Assembly (NCBI GenBank): GCA_017621035.1
Contig: JAGATY010000029.1
Span: 1 to 64,000 of the forward strand
Reading direction: 5' to 3'
DNA length: 64,000 nucleotides
Source of the DNA: Bacteroides sp.
Lineage (GTDB): Bacteria > Bacteroidota > Bacteroidia > Bacteroidales > Bacteroidaceae
Within the stretch, counting starts at the first letter, position 1; the number at the start of each line of letters is the position of its first letter. The position numbers were made by a program, and so were the translations under genes. This document shows, piece by piece, positions 1-9,777 of the stretch. Below the pieces are notes generated by a model that had not been told where the DNA came from, did no database searches, and saw nothing but the letters and a program-made list of their open reading frames with translations.

Positions 1-101
1 AGTTCCGATGTCTTGAAGGTCTCTACATATCGCTGATAAAAATCGTGCTCTGTAAACGCAATCTGTTGCTGAGTGTCAGATAAATTTCGTACTTTTGCCA
101 T
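1..101 (-). CDS. N-terminal fragment of a probable transposase (cut by window edge)
   Basis: Only the first 33 codons lie in the window. They begin at the ATG complementary to 99-101 and read MAKVRNLSDTQQQIAFTEHD and onward to the edge. The style (short polar start, then AFTEHDFYQ.YV and an SEL motif) resembles the N-terminus of DDE transposases that I recall from Bacteroides and Prevotella insertion sequences. I cannot name the IS family, and no catalytic residue is visible. A 10-bp inverted repeat just upstream (119-156) fits a leader hairpin that limits read-through into an IS transposase. It could instead be an unrelated hypothetical gene. Confidence 0.45.
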   Translation of the reverse strand, partial: MAKVRNLSDTQQQIAFTEHDFYQRYVETFKTSE

Positions 102-118
102 GAGTTATTTTTGCTCAT

Positions 119-156
119 TTCCTCCGAAATTCACTTTTCCAGGGTGTTCGGAGGAA
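119..156 (-). repeat. 10-bp inverted repeat upstream of the transposase-like start
   Basis: TTCCTCCGAA (119-128) and TTCGGAGGAA (147-156) form a perfect 10-bp stem with an 18-base loop. It lies 18 bases before the minus-strand ATG at 101. The GGAGG in the start-proximal arm would be buried in the stem. Because the repeat is next to a transposase-like start, it may be part of an IS left end or a leader hairpin. I could not place the IS terminus. Confidence 0.5.
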
Positions 157-390
157 TTTTTATTTCCCCTTACTAAGATACGAAATATTTATCATATTGA
201 CAATCAATTGATTATATTTTTAAACCTATTTCACGACTGGCCCTAGTTTAGTGCCTTAAATAAATAACTAGCATCACTTTAATTTGCAATTCTTGTTCTA
301 ATATTCAACAACTTATAAACTAATTCCTTTGGAAAGCAAAAGGCTTATCTTTGGAAAACATAGAGAAAACATTGGCAAACAAAGGGGATT
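157..390. other. AT-rich gene-free stretch
   Basis: No convincing gene or RNA is seen between the putative IS hairpin and the helicase terminator. The stretch contains the 12-bp palindrome AATCAATTGATT at 202-213 and otherwise AT-rich sequence. A short plus-strand reading frame from 329 runs over the terminator and the antisense of the helicase, and is not believable. Confidence 0.5.
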
Positions 391-426
391 AAAGAAGGAC
401 TTACCATTTCGAATAAGTCCTTCTTT
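391..426 (-). terminator. Hairpin terminator after the helicase gene
   Basis: AAAGAAGGACTTA and its complement at the other end (TAAGTCCTTCTTT) make a 13-bp stem directly after the helicase stop codon, read on the minus strand. The trailing T run is short (TTCTTT is part of the stem), so it may be leaky. Confidence 0.6.
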
Positions 427-427
427 C

Positions 428-2572
428 TTATTCTTTATCCACTTCTTTGTACTTCAGAACAATTTCGATAATTTCTTGCCCATACTTATTGATACCGCGC
501 TTACCCAAATATGGAATGGTTGCCAACATGTGGATATTAGTAGGTAATAAGTTGGATATACCTAGAATTGCTTTTTGTTGAATGATGGTATAAACCGGCA
601 GTTTTAAAGTCGTAGCTTTCTCGTTACGCCACTTTATTAGCTGATTGTACAAGAGAGGGTGCTGGATATCAGAGGGAATATTCGATTTGATGTTTCTCTC
701 CTTTTCTTGCCTTATCTTGCTATGTTCTGTTTTGGACGGCTCTTTCAGTGTGAAGATAGCTTTCTGTTTTAAGTAAGCAGAGGTTTGGAAGCCTTCATGA
801 ATCGTAAAATCCAACATCTTTTTCTTGAAAGAAGTCTGCTTCACAAGTTCTTCCCTGGTATCTTTTATTCTTTTCCGAATCTCTTTATTATCACTAATGG
901 GTATAGTATCCCACAAAAGGGTATCTAACGGAATAAGTTGTTCGCTGAAGTAGACACTTGCGGCTTTTATACGTTCTTGAAGATGTGTGTCGGTATGATA
1001 ATTAGTGGAAACATCAGTCAAACGGGTATATTGTTGAGAAAACTTCTGTGCTACATTGTTTATCTTCTCTTTAAAACGGACTTCCTCTTCTTTTAAAGCT
1101 TCTAATAGTTTGGGATAGAGACGATAGAGATGTTCATCAATCAGACGGGTATAACGATGGAGTGACCACTCTATTTCTTCAAATTTAAATAACTCTGATA
1201 ATAATTGTAGGAAGTATGTACGTTGCAAATCCCGGAAACGATTTTCGGTAGGGATTGTTTGCCGAGCTTTTTCGGTAAAAGTATCAACGGTGGCATCGCT
1301 AATTATTGCGCGTGCCGGAATGGGATTACTAAGAACTAACCCTTCTAATGTACGGCAACGACTAAGAGCTACGTATGTTTGTCCGTGTGCAAAGCTACCA
1401 CTGGCATCAATAATAGCTTTTTCAAAAGTTAGACCTTGACTCTTGTGGATAGTGATAGCCCAAGCTAGTTTTAATGGATATTGTTTGAAAGTGCCTTCTA
1501 TCTCTTCACGAATCTCCATTGTTTCTTTATCCAATACATAACTCGAGTTAGTCCATTCCTCTTCATGTACACTGATGAATTCACCACTTTCTTTACTACG
1601 AACTTCTATCCCCTGAGGTGATACGTTGGTTACTTCTCCAATCATACCATTGTAATAGCGATGTTCTCCACTACTGTCGTTTTTTACAAACATTACTTGT
1701 GCTCCTTTTTTAAGTTCCAGAAGTAAGTCAGTAGGATAACTGTATTCAGGGAATTTATCCTCTATTTTAGCTTTAAAAGCAAAGCTTCTTCCTGAAAGTT
1801 TCCCCAATTCAGATTCATTGATACGCTGTGCTTGAATGTTGTGAGTAACCAGCCTGATATATCCTTCTTCTGTTCGAGGATTGAAATTAGGAATATATCG
1901 ACGGTTCAGTGTATCCAAAACATTGCTATTTATCTGGTTCTCCCGTATGTGGTTCAGTAGGGTAAGAAAGTTAGTATCGCTTTGCCGATATACAGTTTTA
2001 AGCTCTATTGTATAGTAATCAGTCTTCTTAAGTGCTTGACTAGAAAAGAAGTAAGGAGTATCATAATAGGGCTTTAATAACTTCCAATCCTCCTCTTTGA
2101 CAACAGGAGCCAGCTGTTGTAAGTCACCAATCATTAGTAGTTGTACACCACCAAAAGGTTTTGAATGGTCGCGATACTTACGTAAAGCATCATCAATAGC
2201 ATCCAACAAATCAGCTCTAACCATGCTTATCTCATCAATAACCAATAGGTCAGTAGAACGTATGATATTTATTTTCTCTTTCCCAAATCGGTATCTGTAG
2301 GCTGGAACATTACCTTCTCCTTTTGCATTGAAGGATGTTTCCGGTATGTAAGGAGCAAATGGAAGTTGAAAGAAAGAGTGGATAGTCATGCCTCCTGCAT
2401 TGATTGCTGCGATACCGGTAGGGGCAAGTACTATCATTCGTTTAGGATTTTCCTCTTTTAGTTGTCGTAAAAACGTCGTCTTTCCAGTACCGGCTTTGCC
2501 CGTTAGGAATAAATGGTTACCAGTATTTGCAACAAATTGTTGAGCGAGTGTAAGTTCTGGATTGGAAATCAT
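428..2572 (-). CDS. PIF1-like ATP-dependent helicase with C-terminal HRDC-like domain
   Basis: This is a superfamily 1 helicase of the PIF1/RecD-like type, 714 residues from the chosen start. Visible motifs are Walker A GKAGTGKT (25-32), Walker B VIDEIS (about 111-116), GDLQQLAP (149-156) and the C-terminal WAITIHKSQG motif that closes the motor core. The last 60 or so residues (NQLIKWRNEKA... then IPYLGKRGINKYG) look like an HRDC nucleic-acid-binding fold, linked by about 200 charged residues. I start at ATG 2572. An earlier TTG (2599) overlaps a TACCTTTG -7 promoter box and would lie at or before the transcription start. The likely role is DNA unwinding in repair or replication restart. It is probably monocistronic. 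Confidence 0.85.
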   Translation of the reverse strand: MISNPELTLAQQFVANTGNHLFLTGKAGTGKTTFLRQLKEENPKRMIVLAPTGIAAINAGGMTIHSFFQLPFAPYIPETSFNAKGEGNVPAYRYRFGKEKINIIRSTDLLVIDEISMVRADLLDAIDDALRKYRDHSKPFGGVQLLMIGDLQQLAPVVKEEDWKLLKPYYDTPYFFSSQALKKTDYYTIELKTVYRQSDTNFLTLLNHIRENQINSNVLDTLNRRYIPNFNPRTEEGYIRLVTHNIQAQRINESELGKLSGRSFAFKAKIEDKFPEYSYPTDLLLELKKGAQVMFVKNDSSGEHRYYNGMIGEVTNVSPQGIEVRSKESGEFISVHEEEWTNSSYVLDKETMEIREEIEGTFKQYPLKLAWAITIHKSQGLTFEKAIIDASGSFAHGQTYVALSRCRTLEGLVLSNPIPARAIISDATVDTFTEKARQTIPTENRFRDLQRTYFLQLLSELFKFEEIEWSLHRYTRLIDEHLYRLYPKLLEALKEEEVRFKEKINNVAQKFSQQYTRLTDVSTNYHTDTHLQERIKAASVYFSEQLIPLDTLLWDTIPISDNKEIRKRIKDTREELVKQTSFKKKMLDFTIHEGFQTSAYLKQKAIFTLKEPSKTEHSKIRQEKERNIKSNIPSDIQHPLLYNQLIKWRNEKATTLKLPVYTIIQQKAILGISNLLPTNIHMLATIPYLGKRGINKYGQEIIEIVLKYKEVDKE

Positions 2573-2596
2573 ACAGAGATTTGTTTCTTGTTTCCA

Positions 2597-2604
2597 CAAA
2601 GGTA
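2597..2604 (-). promoter_or_regulatory. Promoter -7 box for the helicase
   Basis: The minus strand reads TACCTTTG, a perfect match to the Bacteroidetes TAnnTTTG -7 box. It is 25 bases upstream of ATG 2572 and gives a very short leader. No clear TTG -33 element is visible. Confidence 0.6.
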
Positions 2605-2762
2605 GTCCATTTCTTTTAATTGGAAAAGCGAAAACTAAGAATTCATCTTCTCAGGTTAAAGGACGGATTTGTATTATAATGTGTACCAGAAAAGTAGTTT
2701 TAAAAACACTCTTGGAGTTAGGAGGTAAATTGAGATATTAAAAAGAAAGGTACCAAAAGAAT

Positions 2763-2805
2763 AAAAAAACATGCGGGAATGTCGTTTAAAAGACACTCCC
2801 GCATG
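2763..2805 (-). terminator. Intrinsic terminator after the TPR gene
   Basis: CATGCGGGA...TCCCGCATG is a strong GC-rich stem with inner TGTC/GACA pairing. On the minus strand it is followed by a run of seven T residues. It ends the gyrA-TPR transcription unit. Confidence 0.85.
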
Positions 2806-2853
2806 GAAAAGCAATTATGTTTTAGTTACATGTATATGTTACAGAGATTTGAA

Positions 2854-4140
2854 TCAATTATTCATGAGTTTCTCAATTTCTTCGAATTCAGGACCCATAT
2901 CAAGGTTGTAATATACACGATACAAACCGTTCAACCACAGATTTCTGCTTTCCGGCTTCAATTCTCTAGCCTTTTCGTATGCGGGTTTAGCCTTAGCATA
3001 AAATGACTTCAATGTCTTCAACTCTTCTTGATACTTAGGATCATTTACGTCAGTTGTTGCTGTTGCAGAGAAATCTTGTGCTTGCAAGCAGTAAACTAAA
3101 CCAAGGTTAGAATAGGCCTCTGCATAGTTGGGATCTACTTCAATAGCCTTTTGATAAAATTCGATAGCCTTATTAAGTGCGTCAGCGGCTTCTTCGGGCT
3201 TGTTTGCATCCTTCAGATTTGTGTACATATTATTGTACAAATATCCTTTAACGTAGAGGTAAAGAGCGTTTTGAGGATCTTTTGCCAGCATATTATCAGC
3301 ATATTGCATAGCTTCATCGTACTTGTTATTACCGCTATAGTAATCAATCAAGTTACCGAAGAAGAAAGGATAGTCAGGATACTTCTCTACACCTTCTTGC
3401 AAAGAGGCTACCCATTTTGCTGTGTCACCTTCTGCTTTCAGTGCTGTACAGATGAATTCCATTGCGTATTGACCATACTTTGCATTACCTTGAGCATAGG
3501 GTGCATATTTAGCGATGCTAGCATTGTCGTTGATGCTCAATGCTGCGATACATGCAAAGTAAGAGATTTCAGGAATAACAGTGTCTGTGGCAAGGAGGTT
3601 CTCTTTCTCCAACATGGGGTGAGCAGCAACATCGATATAGCTACCAAAGAACTCCAAAGCTTTCTTGTTATACTCATCGGCCTTTGCTTCATCGCCTAAT
3701 GCTCTGTTGTAATACTCGATACCACCGTTAATCAGATTGCCACGTTCGGCCAAGATAGATGCAGCATTTGGTTTTCTGTATTTATTCTTGATTTTGCCCT
3801 TTTCGTTAGGAACTTGTGCCAATTCATCACACTTGAAATAGTACTTGCACATGTTTAAGATGCTGTTATACACCTGAAGTGTATCATAAGGCTTCTGCAA
3901 ATATGCGTTCTCCATTTCTTTTTCGCTTCTTCTTTTCTGAATGAAGCCGGCCACATCCCATGTATTGGCATCGTCCTTGGTCTCAGGATTTACCAATGCT
4001 TCGTTAATCAATTGCTCTGCTTTAGCAAAGTCAGGTTTTACTTCGTTAGCAATAGCTTTTGCTTCTTTTACATTTTTAATTTGGGCAAAAGTAAAACTTG
4101 CTGTGAGCAATAAAACCACTGAAAATAAAACTCTTTTCAT
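2854..4140 (-). CDS. Secreted tetratricopeptide-repeat protein
   Basis: This 428-residue protein has a clear signal peptide (MKRVLFSVVLLLTASFTFAQ), so it is exported, probably to the periplasm. The mature protein is made of helical repeats. Recognisable TPR units include KYDEAMQYADNMLAKDPQNA and AIEFYQKAIEVDPNYAEAY with the typical N.G..Y or P.Y.EA pattern, and a final one in the AKPAYEKARELKPES stretch. I place the start at 4140 because it gives the signal peptide. An upstream ATG at 4188 would overlap gyrA and add a non-signal extension. It lies 31 bases after gyrA and is probably co-transcribed with it. TPR proteins mediate protein-protein contacts, and the partner is unknown. Confidence 0.85.
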   Translation of the reverse strand: MKRVLFSVVLLLTASFTFAQIKNVKEAKAIANEVKPDFAKAEQLINEALVNPETKDDANTWDVAGFIQKRRSEKEMENAYLQKPYDTLQVYNSILNMCKYYFKCDELAQVPNEKGKIKNKYRKPNAASILAERGNLINGGIEYYNRALGDEAKADEYNKKALEFFGSYIDVAAHPMLEKENLLATDTVIPEISYFACIAALSINDNASIAKYAPYAQGNAKYGQYAMEFICTALKAEGDTAKWVASLQEGVEKYPDYPFFFGNLIDYYSGNNKYDEAMQYADNMLAKDPQNALYLYVKGYLYNNMYTNLKDANKPEEAADALNKAIEFYQKAIEVDPNYAEAYSNLGLVYCLQAQDFSATATTDVNDPKYQEELKTLKSFYAKAKPAYEKARELKPESRNLWLNGLYRVYYNLDMGPEFEEIEKLMNN

Positions 4141-4171
4141 GATTGTTGTTGTTTTTAGATTAATATTACGT

Positions 4172-6700
4172 CTATTCGTTATTCTCATTATCAGTTTCAG
4201 GGGTGATTATGTCGTTTCCATCAACTGTTCCTTCTTCAAGAAGTTCCTCCTCTGTTTCGGAAGTTACCTTACAAACGGAGCCTATTTCATCGTTTCTCTT
4301 CTCAAGATTGATGAGTCTGACTCCTTGTGTGGCACGTCCCATAATGCGGAAATCAGCTACGTGCATGCGAATGGTAACACCCGATTTGTTGATAATCATC
4401 AGGTCATTGTCGTCTGTAACAGATTTGATGGCAACCAATTTACCGGTCTTTTCCGTGATATTCATGGTCTTAACGCCCTTACCTCCTCTGTTCGTCTTAC
4501 GGTAGTCCTCAATGTCTGAACGCTTGCCATAGCCCTGTTCAGACACAACCATGATGGTCTCTGTCTCAGGATCCTTGATGCAAATCATGCCAATAACCTC
4601 ATCTTGTCCGCCTTCATCCAATGTCATGGCACGTACACCGGTAGAGGTTCTTCCCATGGCGCGTACAGCACTTTCGTGGAATCGGATGGCTCGGCCATTA
4701 CGATTGGCAATGATGATTTCGCTATCGCCATCGGTCATGCGCACCTCAATTACCTGGTCGTCCTCACGAATGATGATTGCATTTACACCGTTCTGACGCG
4801 GACGAGAGTACTGTTCGAGCAACGTTTTCTTGATGATACCGTTCTTAGTGCAGAACACAACGTAGTGATTGTTGATGAAATCCGGGTCATTCAAGTTTTT
4901 AACACGCAGGTAAGCATTGACGGCGTCATCGGCATCAATGTTCAAAAGGTTCTGGATAGCGCGACCTTTCGAGGCTTTTGTTCCCTCCGGTATCTCATAA
5001 ACTTTCAACCAATAACATCTACCCTTTTGGGTAAAGAACATCATTGTGTTGTGCATAGTAGCAGGATAGATGTGTTCAATGAAGTCTTCATCGCGAGTTT
5101 CGGTACCCTTTGAACCTACACCTCCTCTGTTTTGTGCACGGAATTCACTCAGTGGAGTTCGTTTGATGTACCCCATATGCGAAATAGTAATAATCATTTC
5201 ATCATCAGCGTAGAAGTCTTCGGGGTTGAATTCTTCCGATGAATAGACTATTTCTGAACGGCGCTCGTCTCCGTACTTTTCCTTGATTTCTACCAACTCA
5301 TCTTTGATGACTTTACGACAAAGCTCATCATTTACTAGAATCTCTTCTAAGTAAGCAATCTGTCTTTGAATCTCTTCGTACTCAGCATGCAGCTGTTCTT
5401 GTAGCAGGCCGGTGAGCTGTCGTAAGCGCATTTCGACAATGGCGCGTGATTGTAGCTCCGATAAATTAAAGCGCTCCATCAGTCCGTTGATGGCTTCTGC
5501 CGGTGTCTTAGCTGCACGGATGATGCGGATTACTTCGTCGATGTTATCGGATGCAATAATCAATCCCTCCAAGATGTGCGCACGTTCTTTAGCCTTCCGT
5601 AAATCGTATTGGGTACGACGGATGACAACTTCGTGTCTGTGCTCTATAAAGTATTTGATTAGTTCTTTTAAGTTGAGGGTGCGAGGACGGCCATGAACCA
5701 GTGCCACGTTGTTGACACTGAATGATGTTTGCAGCATGGTCATCTTATAGAGTTTGTTCAGCACCACACTGGCATTTGCATCGCGTTTGATGTCGATAAC
5801 GATGCGCATACCTTCGCGGTCGGACTCATCGTTGGCATTGGTGATACCTTCTATCTTCTTTTCATTGGCCAAGTCGGCAATGTTTTTGATAAGTTCAGCC
5901 TTGTTTACGCCGTAAGGAATCTCTGTTACAACAATCTTGTCGTGGTTGGTTCCTGTTTCTATTTCAGCCTTGGCACGCATAACAACACGTCCGCGTCCGG
6001 TCATGTAAGCCTCGCGTACGCCACTCATGCCATAGATGTAACCACCGGTAGGAAAGTCCGGTGCTTTCACGTAGTTCATGAGTTCCTCTATTTCGATGTC
6101 ATTGTTCTCGATATAGGCAACGCAAGCATCAATCACCTCACTCAGATTGTGTGTCGGCATATTGGTTGCCATGCCGACGGCAATACCTGAAGCTCCGTTG
6201 ACTAACAGTTGAGGAATGCGTGTTGGCATAACGGTTGGCTCTTGTAAGGAGTCGTCGAAATTGTTCTGCATGTCGACGGTTTCCTTCTCAAGGTCTTGCA
6301 TCATCTCTTCTCCAATCTTCTGAAGTCGGCATTCGGTATAACGCATGGCGGCTGCTCCGTCACCGTCTACCGAACCGTAGTTACCTTGGCCATCTACCAA
6401 CATGTAGCGCATTGCCCACGGTTGAGCCATGCGAACCAAAGCTCCATATACTGAAGAATCGCCGTGGGGGTGGTACTTACCCAGTACTTCACCCACAACT
6501 CTTGCTGATTTTTTATAGGGTTTGTCGGACGTATTTCCCAGCCCCATCATACCATAAAGTATTCTTCTATGTACGGGCTTGAAACCATCTCTAACATCTG
6601 GAAGGGCACGCGACACGATTACAGACATTGAATAATCGATGTACGATGACTTCATTTCCTCCTCAATGTTGATCTTTATAATTCTGTCTTGCTCAATCAT
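4172..6700 (-). CDS. gyrA: DNA gyrase subunit A
   Basis: GyrA is the breakage-reunion subunit of the type II topoisomerase that introduces negative supercoils. The 842 residues match the family's usual length. The catalytic tyrosine is Y121 in AAMRYTECR. The quinolone-resistance region reads [17 protein letters not shown] and has serine at 82, which suggests a sensitive allele. It has glycine at the position corresponding to E. coli D87. The C-terminal beta-pinwheel carries the GyrA-box-like NRGGKGVK and an acidic tail rich in E and D. It is divergent from clpC across a 430-base gap and is followed by the TPR gene. Confidence 0.98.
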   Translation of the reverse strand: MIEQDRIIKINIEEEMKSSYIDYSMSVIVSRALPDVRDGFKPVHRRILYGMMGLGNTSDKPYKKSARVVGEVLGKYHPHGDSSVYGALVRMAQPWAMRYMLVDGQGNYGSVDGDGAAAMRYTECRLQKIGEEMMQDLEKETVDMQNNFDDSLQEPTVMPTRIPQLLVNGASGIAVGMATNMPTHNLSEVIDACVAYIENNDIEIEELMNYVKAPDFPTGGYIYGMSGVREAYMTGRGRVVMRAKAEIETGTNHDKIVVTEIPYGVNKAELIKNIADLANEKKIEGITNANDESDREGMRIVIDIKRDANASVVLNKLYKMTMLQTSFSVNNVALVHGRPRTLNLKELIKYFIEHRHEVVIRRTQYDLRKAKERAHILEGLIIASDNIDEVIRIIRAAKTPAEAINGLMERFNLSELQSRAIVEMRLRQLTGLLQEQLHAEYEEIQRQIAYLEEILVNDELCRKVIKDELVEIKEKYGDERRSEIVYSSEEFNPEDFYADDEMIITISHMGYIKRTPLSEFRAQNRGGVGSKGTETRDEDFIEHIYPATMHNTMMFFTQKGRCYWLKVYEIPEGTKASKGRAIQNLLNIDADDAVNAYLRVKNLNDPDFINNHYVVFCTKNGIIKKTLLEQYSRPRQNGVNAIIIREDDQVIEVRMTDGDSEIIIANRNGRAIRFHESAVRAMGRTSTGVRAMTLDEGGQDEVIGMICIKDPETETIMVVSEQGYGKRSDIEDYRKTNRGGKGVKTMNITEKTGKLVAIKSVTDDNDLMIINKSGVTIRMHVADFRIMGRATQGVRLINLEKRNDEIGSVCKVTSETEEELLEEGTVDGNDIITPETDNENNE

Positions 6701-6879
6701 TTAGAAAGTGTATTAGTTTAAATTGGTCTCAGGACTCTGAAAAACCACGCTAAGGTACTGCTTTTTTATGACATGCAAAAGTTTTCTTTCAGAAATTTGA
6801 TACTTCGACCTACAAAATTGCCTTTTATACCATATTATATATATTAGCTACAGTAGCGAAGAAGAAAACGGCTTTCTTC
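6701..6879. other. gyrA side of the gyrA/clpC gap
   Basis: This is AT-rich and holds no gene. It includes an AT-rich box at 6819-6846 (minus reading: AATATATATAATATGGTATA, then AAAG) that matches boxes found in other gaps of this window. I see no fully matching -7 element for gyrA. The nearest candidate is TACCTTAG (minus, near 6747-6754), with one mismatch. Confidence 0.4.
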
Positions 6880-7001
6880 CACCCCCTTCAGAAACACTTC
6901 TGAAGGGGGTGTTGTCTTCGTACAACGAAAAGGGCCTTTTCGTTGTACGAAGACGGTGCTTTGGTTGTACGAAGACATGGTCAAGTTACAACCAAGAGAA
7001 A
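6880..7001. repeat. Intergenic dyad-repeat array A (22-bp period)
   Basis: The array starts with a 14-bp hairpin, CACCCCCTTCAGAA with a 4-base loop (6880-6911). Four units of 22 bases follow: 6914-6935, 6936-6957, 6958-6979 and 6980-7001. The core is TTCGTACAACGAA or its variant with GGTTG. Units one and two form a perfect 20-bp inverted repeat (GTCTTCGTACAACGAAAAGG) around G6934. A related array is at 57101-57188. Confidence 0.85.
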
Positions 7002-7088
7002 GGATGGTTTTGAAGTAGTATATCTTTGGCATGATATTTGTAACGCCTTATTGTGGTTAAAAGGTACGCTGCGAATGAATATAATGCG

Positions 7089-7096
7089 TATCTTTG
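7089..7096 (+). promoter_or_regulatory. Promoter -7 box for clpC
   Basis: TATCTTTG matches the TAnnTTTG consensus 35 bases before the clpC ATG. A second TATCTTTG at 7021-7028 could be an alternative. The -33 element is poor for both. No CIRCE or HrcA-type operator was seen. Confidence 0.5.
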
Positions 7097-7130
7097 TCCA
7101 CAGAATGAGTGATTAGAGCGTAAAGAATGA

Positions 7131-9668
7131 ATGACGATGAACAATCAATTTACACCCCAAGTAACAGAAATAATTGTCTATAGCCGCGAAGAAGCTATCC
7201 GATTGAAGAGTACTTCAATCGGCCCCGAACACTTGTTGTTGGGCTTGTTGCGCGACGGTAATGGCAAGGCTATTGATATATTGAATGAGCTAAACGTAAA
7301 TTTGAATAAGCTAAAGTTGTGTTTGGAAGAGCATTTGGCTGATGATGCAGACGATTCTGTTTTGCCGGATGCCGACCTTTCCTTAACTCCGATTACTGCC
7401 AAGATTCTGAAGATATGTATATTGGAAGCGAGGTTATTCAAGAGAACGTTGGCTGATACGGAGCACGTGTTGCTAGCCATACTAAAGGAAAGCGACAATT
7501 TGGCAGCCTCGGTGCTAGAAGAATATGGCATCGACTATCAGCGGGCGTTTGAACATCTCACGATGAAATCGACCAATCCAAGCGTCGGAATGGGGCTCAT
7601 CGAAGGTGATGAGCAGGAGGAAGCTAAGCCCCTCTCTCCTACTTCACGCAATCAATCTGTTTCCAACTCACAAACAGCCACTACCTCGACGTCTGAAAAC
7701 AAACCAACTAACGATACACCGGTGTTGGACAATTTCGGTATCGACATGACCCGGATTGCAGAAGAAGGTAGGCTGGATCCTGTAGTAGGACGTGAACGAG
7801 AAATAGAGCGTCTGGCTCAAATCTTAAGCCGAAGGAAGAAGAACAATCCGGTATTGATAGGTGAACCCGGTGTGGGAAAGTCGGCTATTGTGGAGGGATT
7901 GGCACAATGCATTGTACAAAAGCAAGTTTCGCGCGTGCTGTACGATAAGCGAGTGGTGATGCTTGACATGGCTTCGGTAGTTGCCGGAACCAAGTATCGT
8001 GGTCAGTTCGAGGAACGAATCCGCTCCATCGTCAATGAGTTGCAAAAGAATCCACATATCATCCTTTTCATCGATGAAATTCATACTATTGTAGGTGCCG
8101 GTGCCGCCTCCGGTTCTATGGATGCTGCCAACATGTTGAAGCCAGCCTTGGCACGCGGAGAAATTCAGTGCATCGGTGCAACTACCCTCGATGAGTATCG
8201 TAAAAACATAGAGAAAGATGGCGCTCTTGAACGTCGCTTCCAAAAAGTAATCGTAGAGCCGGCTACAGCCGATGAGACCCTCTTGATACTACAAAACATC
8301 AAGGAAAAATACGAAGAACACCACAATGTGCACTATACAGACGCAGCCTTGGAAGCATGTGTCAAGTTGACAGGTCGCTACATCTCGGACCGAAGTTTCC
8401 CCGACAAGGCAATCGACGCACTGGATGAAGCCGGTTCGCGCGTGCACTTGACTAACATAACAGTGCCCAAAGAGATAGCATTGCAAGAACGGTTGGTGGA
8501 GGATGCTCGTTTCCAGAAGGATGAAGCAGTGAAATCTCAGAACTTTGAATTGGCAGCAAGCTATCGCGATCGTGAAAAGGTGCTTTCCACTCGCTTGGAC
8601 GAAATGAAGTCCGAGTGGAATATCTGCCAATCAGATGCTTGGAGAACGGTGGATGAAGAGGAGATTGCTAACGTGGTCTCCATGATGTCCGGAGTACCTG
8701 TTCAACGCATGGCGCAGACTGAAGGAATCCGCCTTTCTGGTATGAAGAAAGCACTTCAAACCCAAGTCATTGCACAGGACGATGCCATTGAGAGGGTTGT
8801 TAAGGCCATCGTTCGCAGTCGTGTGGGCTTGAAAGACCCCAATCGCCCCATCGGTACATTCATGTTCTTGGGACCGACCGGTGTGGGAAAAACCCACTTG
8901 GCTAAGCAGTTGGCTAAGTATATGTTCGGCTCAACCGATGCTTTAATTCGTATTGATATGAGTGAATATATGGAGAAGTACACTGTTTCGCGCATGATTG
9001 GAGCCTCCCCCGGCTATGTAGGATATGAGGAAGGTGGACAATTGACCGAGAAAGTACGCCGCAAACCCTACTCCATCATTCTACTGGACGAGATTGAAAA
9101 AGCGCACTCCGATGTCTTTAACATCCTTCTTCAGGTGTTGGATGAAGGACGTTTGACGGATAATAGTGGTAGAACCATCGATTTTAAGAACACAGTCATC
9201 ATCCTGACCTCCAACATTGGAACTCGTCAACTGAAGGAATTTGGCCGTGGAGTAGGCTTTGCCGCCCAAACCAATCCGGCAGATAAAGAGTACTCGCGTA
9301 GTGTAATCCAAAAGGCTCTGAACAAAACCTTTGCTCCGGAGTTTTTGAATCGATTGGATGAAATTATCACTTTCGACCAACTCTCGTTGGAAGCAATCAC
9401 TCAGATTGTTGATATTGAACTGCAAGGACTTCTGAAACGAGTAGAAACAATAGGCTACCGAATGCAGGTGGATGAAGAAGCCAAACGCTTCTTAGCCACT
9501 AAAGGCTATGACCCTCAATTCGGTGCCCGTCCCTTGAAGCGTGCAATTCAGACATATCTGGAAGATGAATTGTCTGAGCTTATTATCAGTGAAGAGTTAC
9601 ATCCGAATGATTCTATTCAGGTGACAGTTGATACGGAGAATGATCGTTTAAGCATCCGAAAGCTATAA
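7131..9668 (+). CDS. clpC: ATP-dependent Clp protease ATP-binding subunit ClpC
   Basis: This is a class I AAA+ unfoldase of 845 residues that feeds substrates to the ClpP peptidase. Domains in order are: Clp N repeats (about 1-145), a Ser/Thr/Asn-rich linker (about 170-200), first AAA+ module with GEPGVGKS (244-251), a UVR-like middle domain ([13 protein letters not shown]..., about 440-480) and second AAA+ module with GPTGVGKT (581-588) and a C-terminal D2-small domain. The middle domain separates ClpC from ClpA. ATG 7131 is used, though ATG 7137 two codons later is equally possible. htpG follows on the same strand, but a terminator at 9697 separates the two, so they share a proteostasis theme without being an obvious operon. 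Confidence 0.95.
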   Translation: MTMNNQFTPQVTEIIVYSREEAIRLKSTSIGPEHLLLGLLRDGNGKAIDILNELNVNLNKLKLCLEEHLADDADDSVLPDADLSLTPITAKILKICILEARLFKRTLADTEHVLLAILKESDNLAASVLEEYGIDYQRAFEHLTMKSTNPSVGMGLIEGDEQEEAKPLSPTSRNQSVSNSQTATTSTSENKPTNDTPVLDNFGIDMTRIAEEGRLDPVVGREREIERLAQILSRRKKNNPVLIGEPGVGKSAIVEGLAQCIVQKQVSRVLYDKRVVMLDMASVVAGTKYRGQFEERIRSIVNELQKNPHIILFIDEIHTIVGAGAASGSMDAANMLKPALARGEIQCIGATTLDEYRKNIEKDGALERRFQKVIVEPATADETLLILQNIKEKYEEHHNVHYTDAALEACVKLTGRYISDRSFPDKAIDALDEAGSRVHLTNITVPKEIALQERLVEDARFQKDEAVKSQNFELAASYRDREKVLSTRLDEMKSEWNICQSDAWRTVDEEEIANVVSMMSGVPVQRMAQTEGIRLSGMKKALQTQVIAQDDAIERVVKAIVRSRVGLKDPNRPIGTFMFLGPTGVGKTHLAKQLAKYMFGSTDALIRIDMSEYMEKYTVSRMIGASPGYVGYEEGGQLTEKVRRKPYSIILLDEIEKAHSDVFNILLQVLDEGRLTDNSGRTIDFKNTVIILTSNIGTRQLKEFGRGVGFAAQTNPADKEYSRSVIQKALNKTFAPEFLNRLDEIITFDQLSLEAITQIVDIELQGLLKRVETIGYRMQVDEEAKRFLATKGYDPQFGARPLKRAIQTYLEDELSELIISEELHPNDSIQVTVDTENDRLSIRKL

Positions 9669-9696
9669 AAGAATAGATACAAATACCGTCAAAATG

Positions 9697-9724
9697 TCAG
9701 TCCCATAGGGCTGGCATTTTTTTT
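9697..9724 (+). terminator. Intrinsic terminator after clpC
   Basis: GTCAGTCCC pairs with GGGCTGGC (with G-T pairs) around a two-base loop, followed by eight T residues. Confidence 0.8.
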
Positions 9725-9777
9725 GTATATACTGAAGCAACAATTAAAAAGAAGTTTAATAACAAAATTGAAATAGT

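Noticed and set aside
202..213. Palindrome AATCAATTGATT related to CTATCAATTGATAG at 53853
   Set aside because: The shared core ATCAATTGAT is short and AT-rich, so two matches 53 kb apart are expected by chance.
7021..7028. TATCTTTG as the sole clpC promoter
   Set aside because: The same box at 7089-7096 is closer to the ATG. Both lack a good -33 element, so I list the nearer one and mention this as an alternative.
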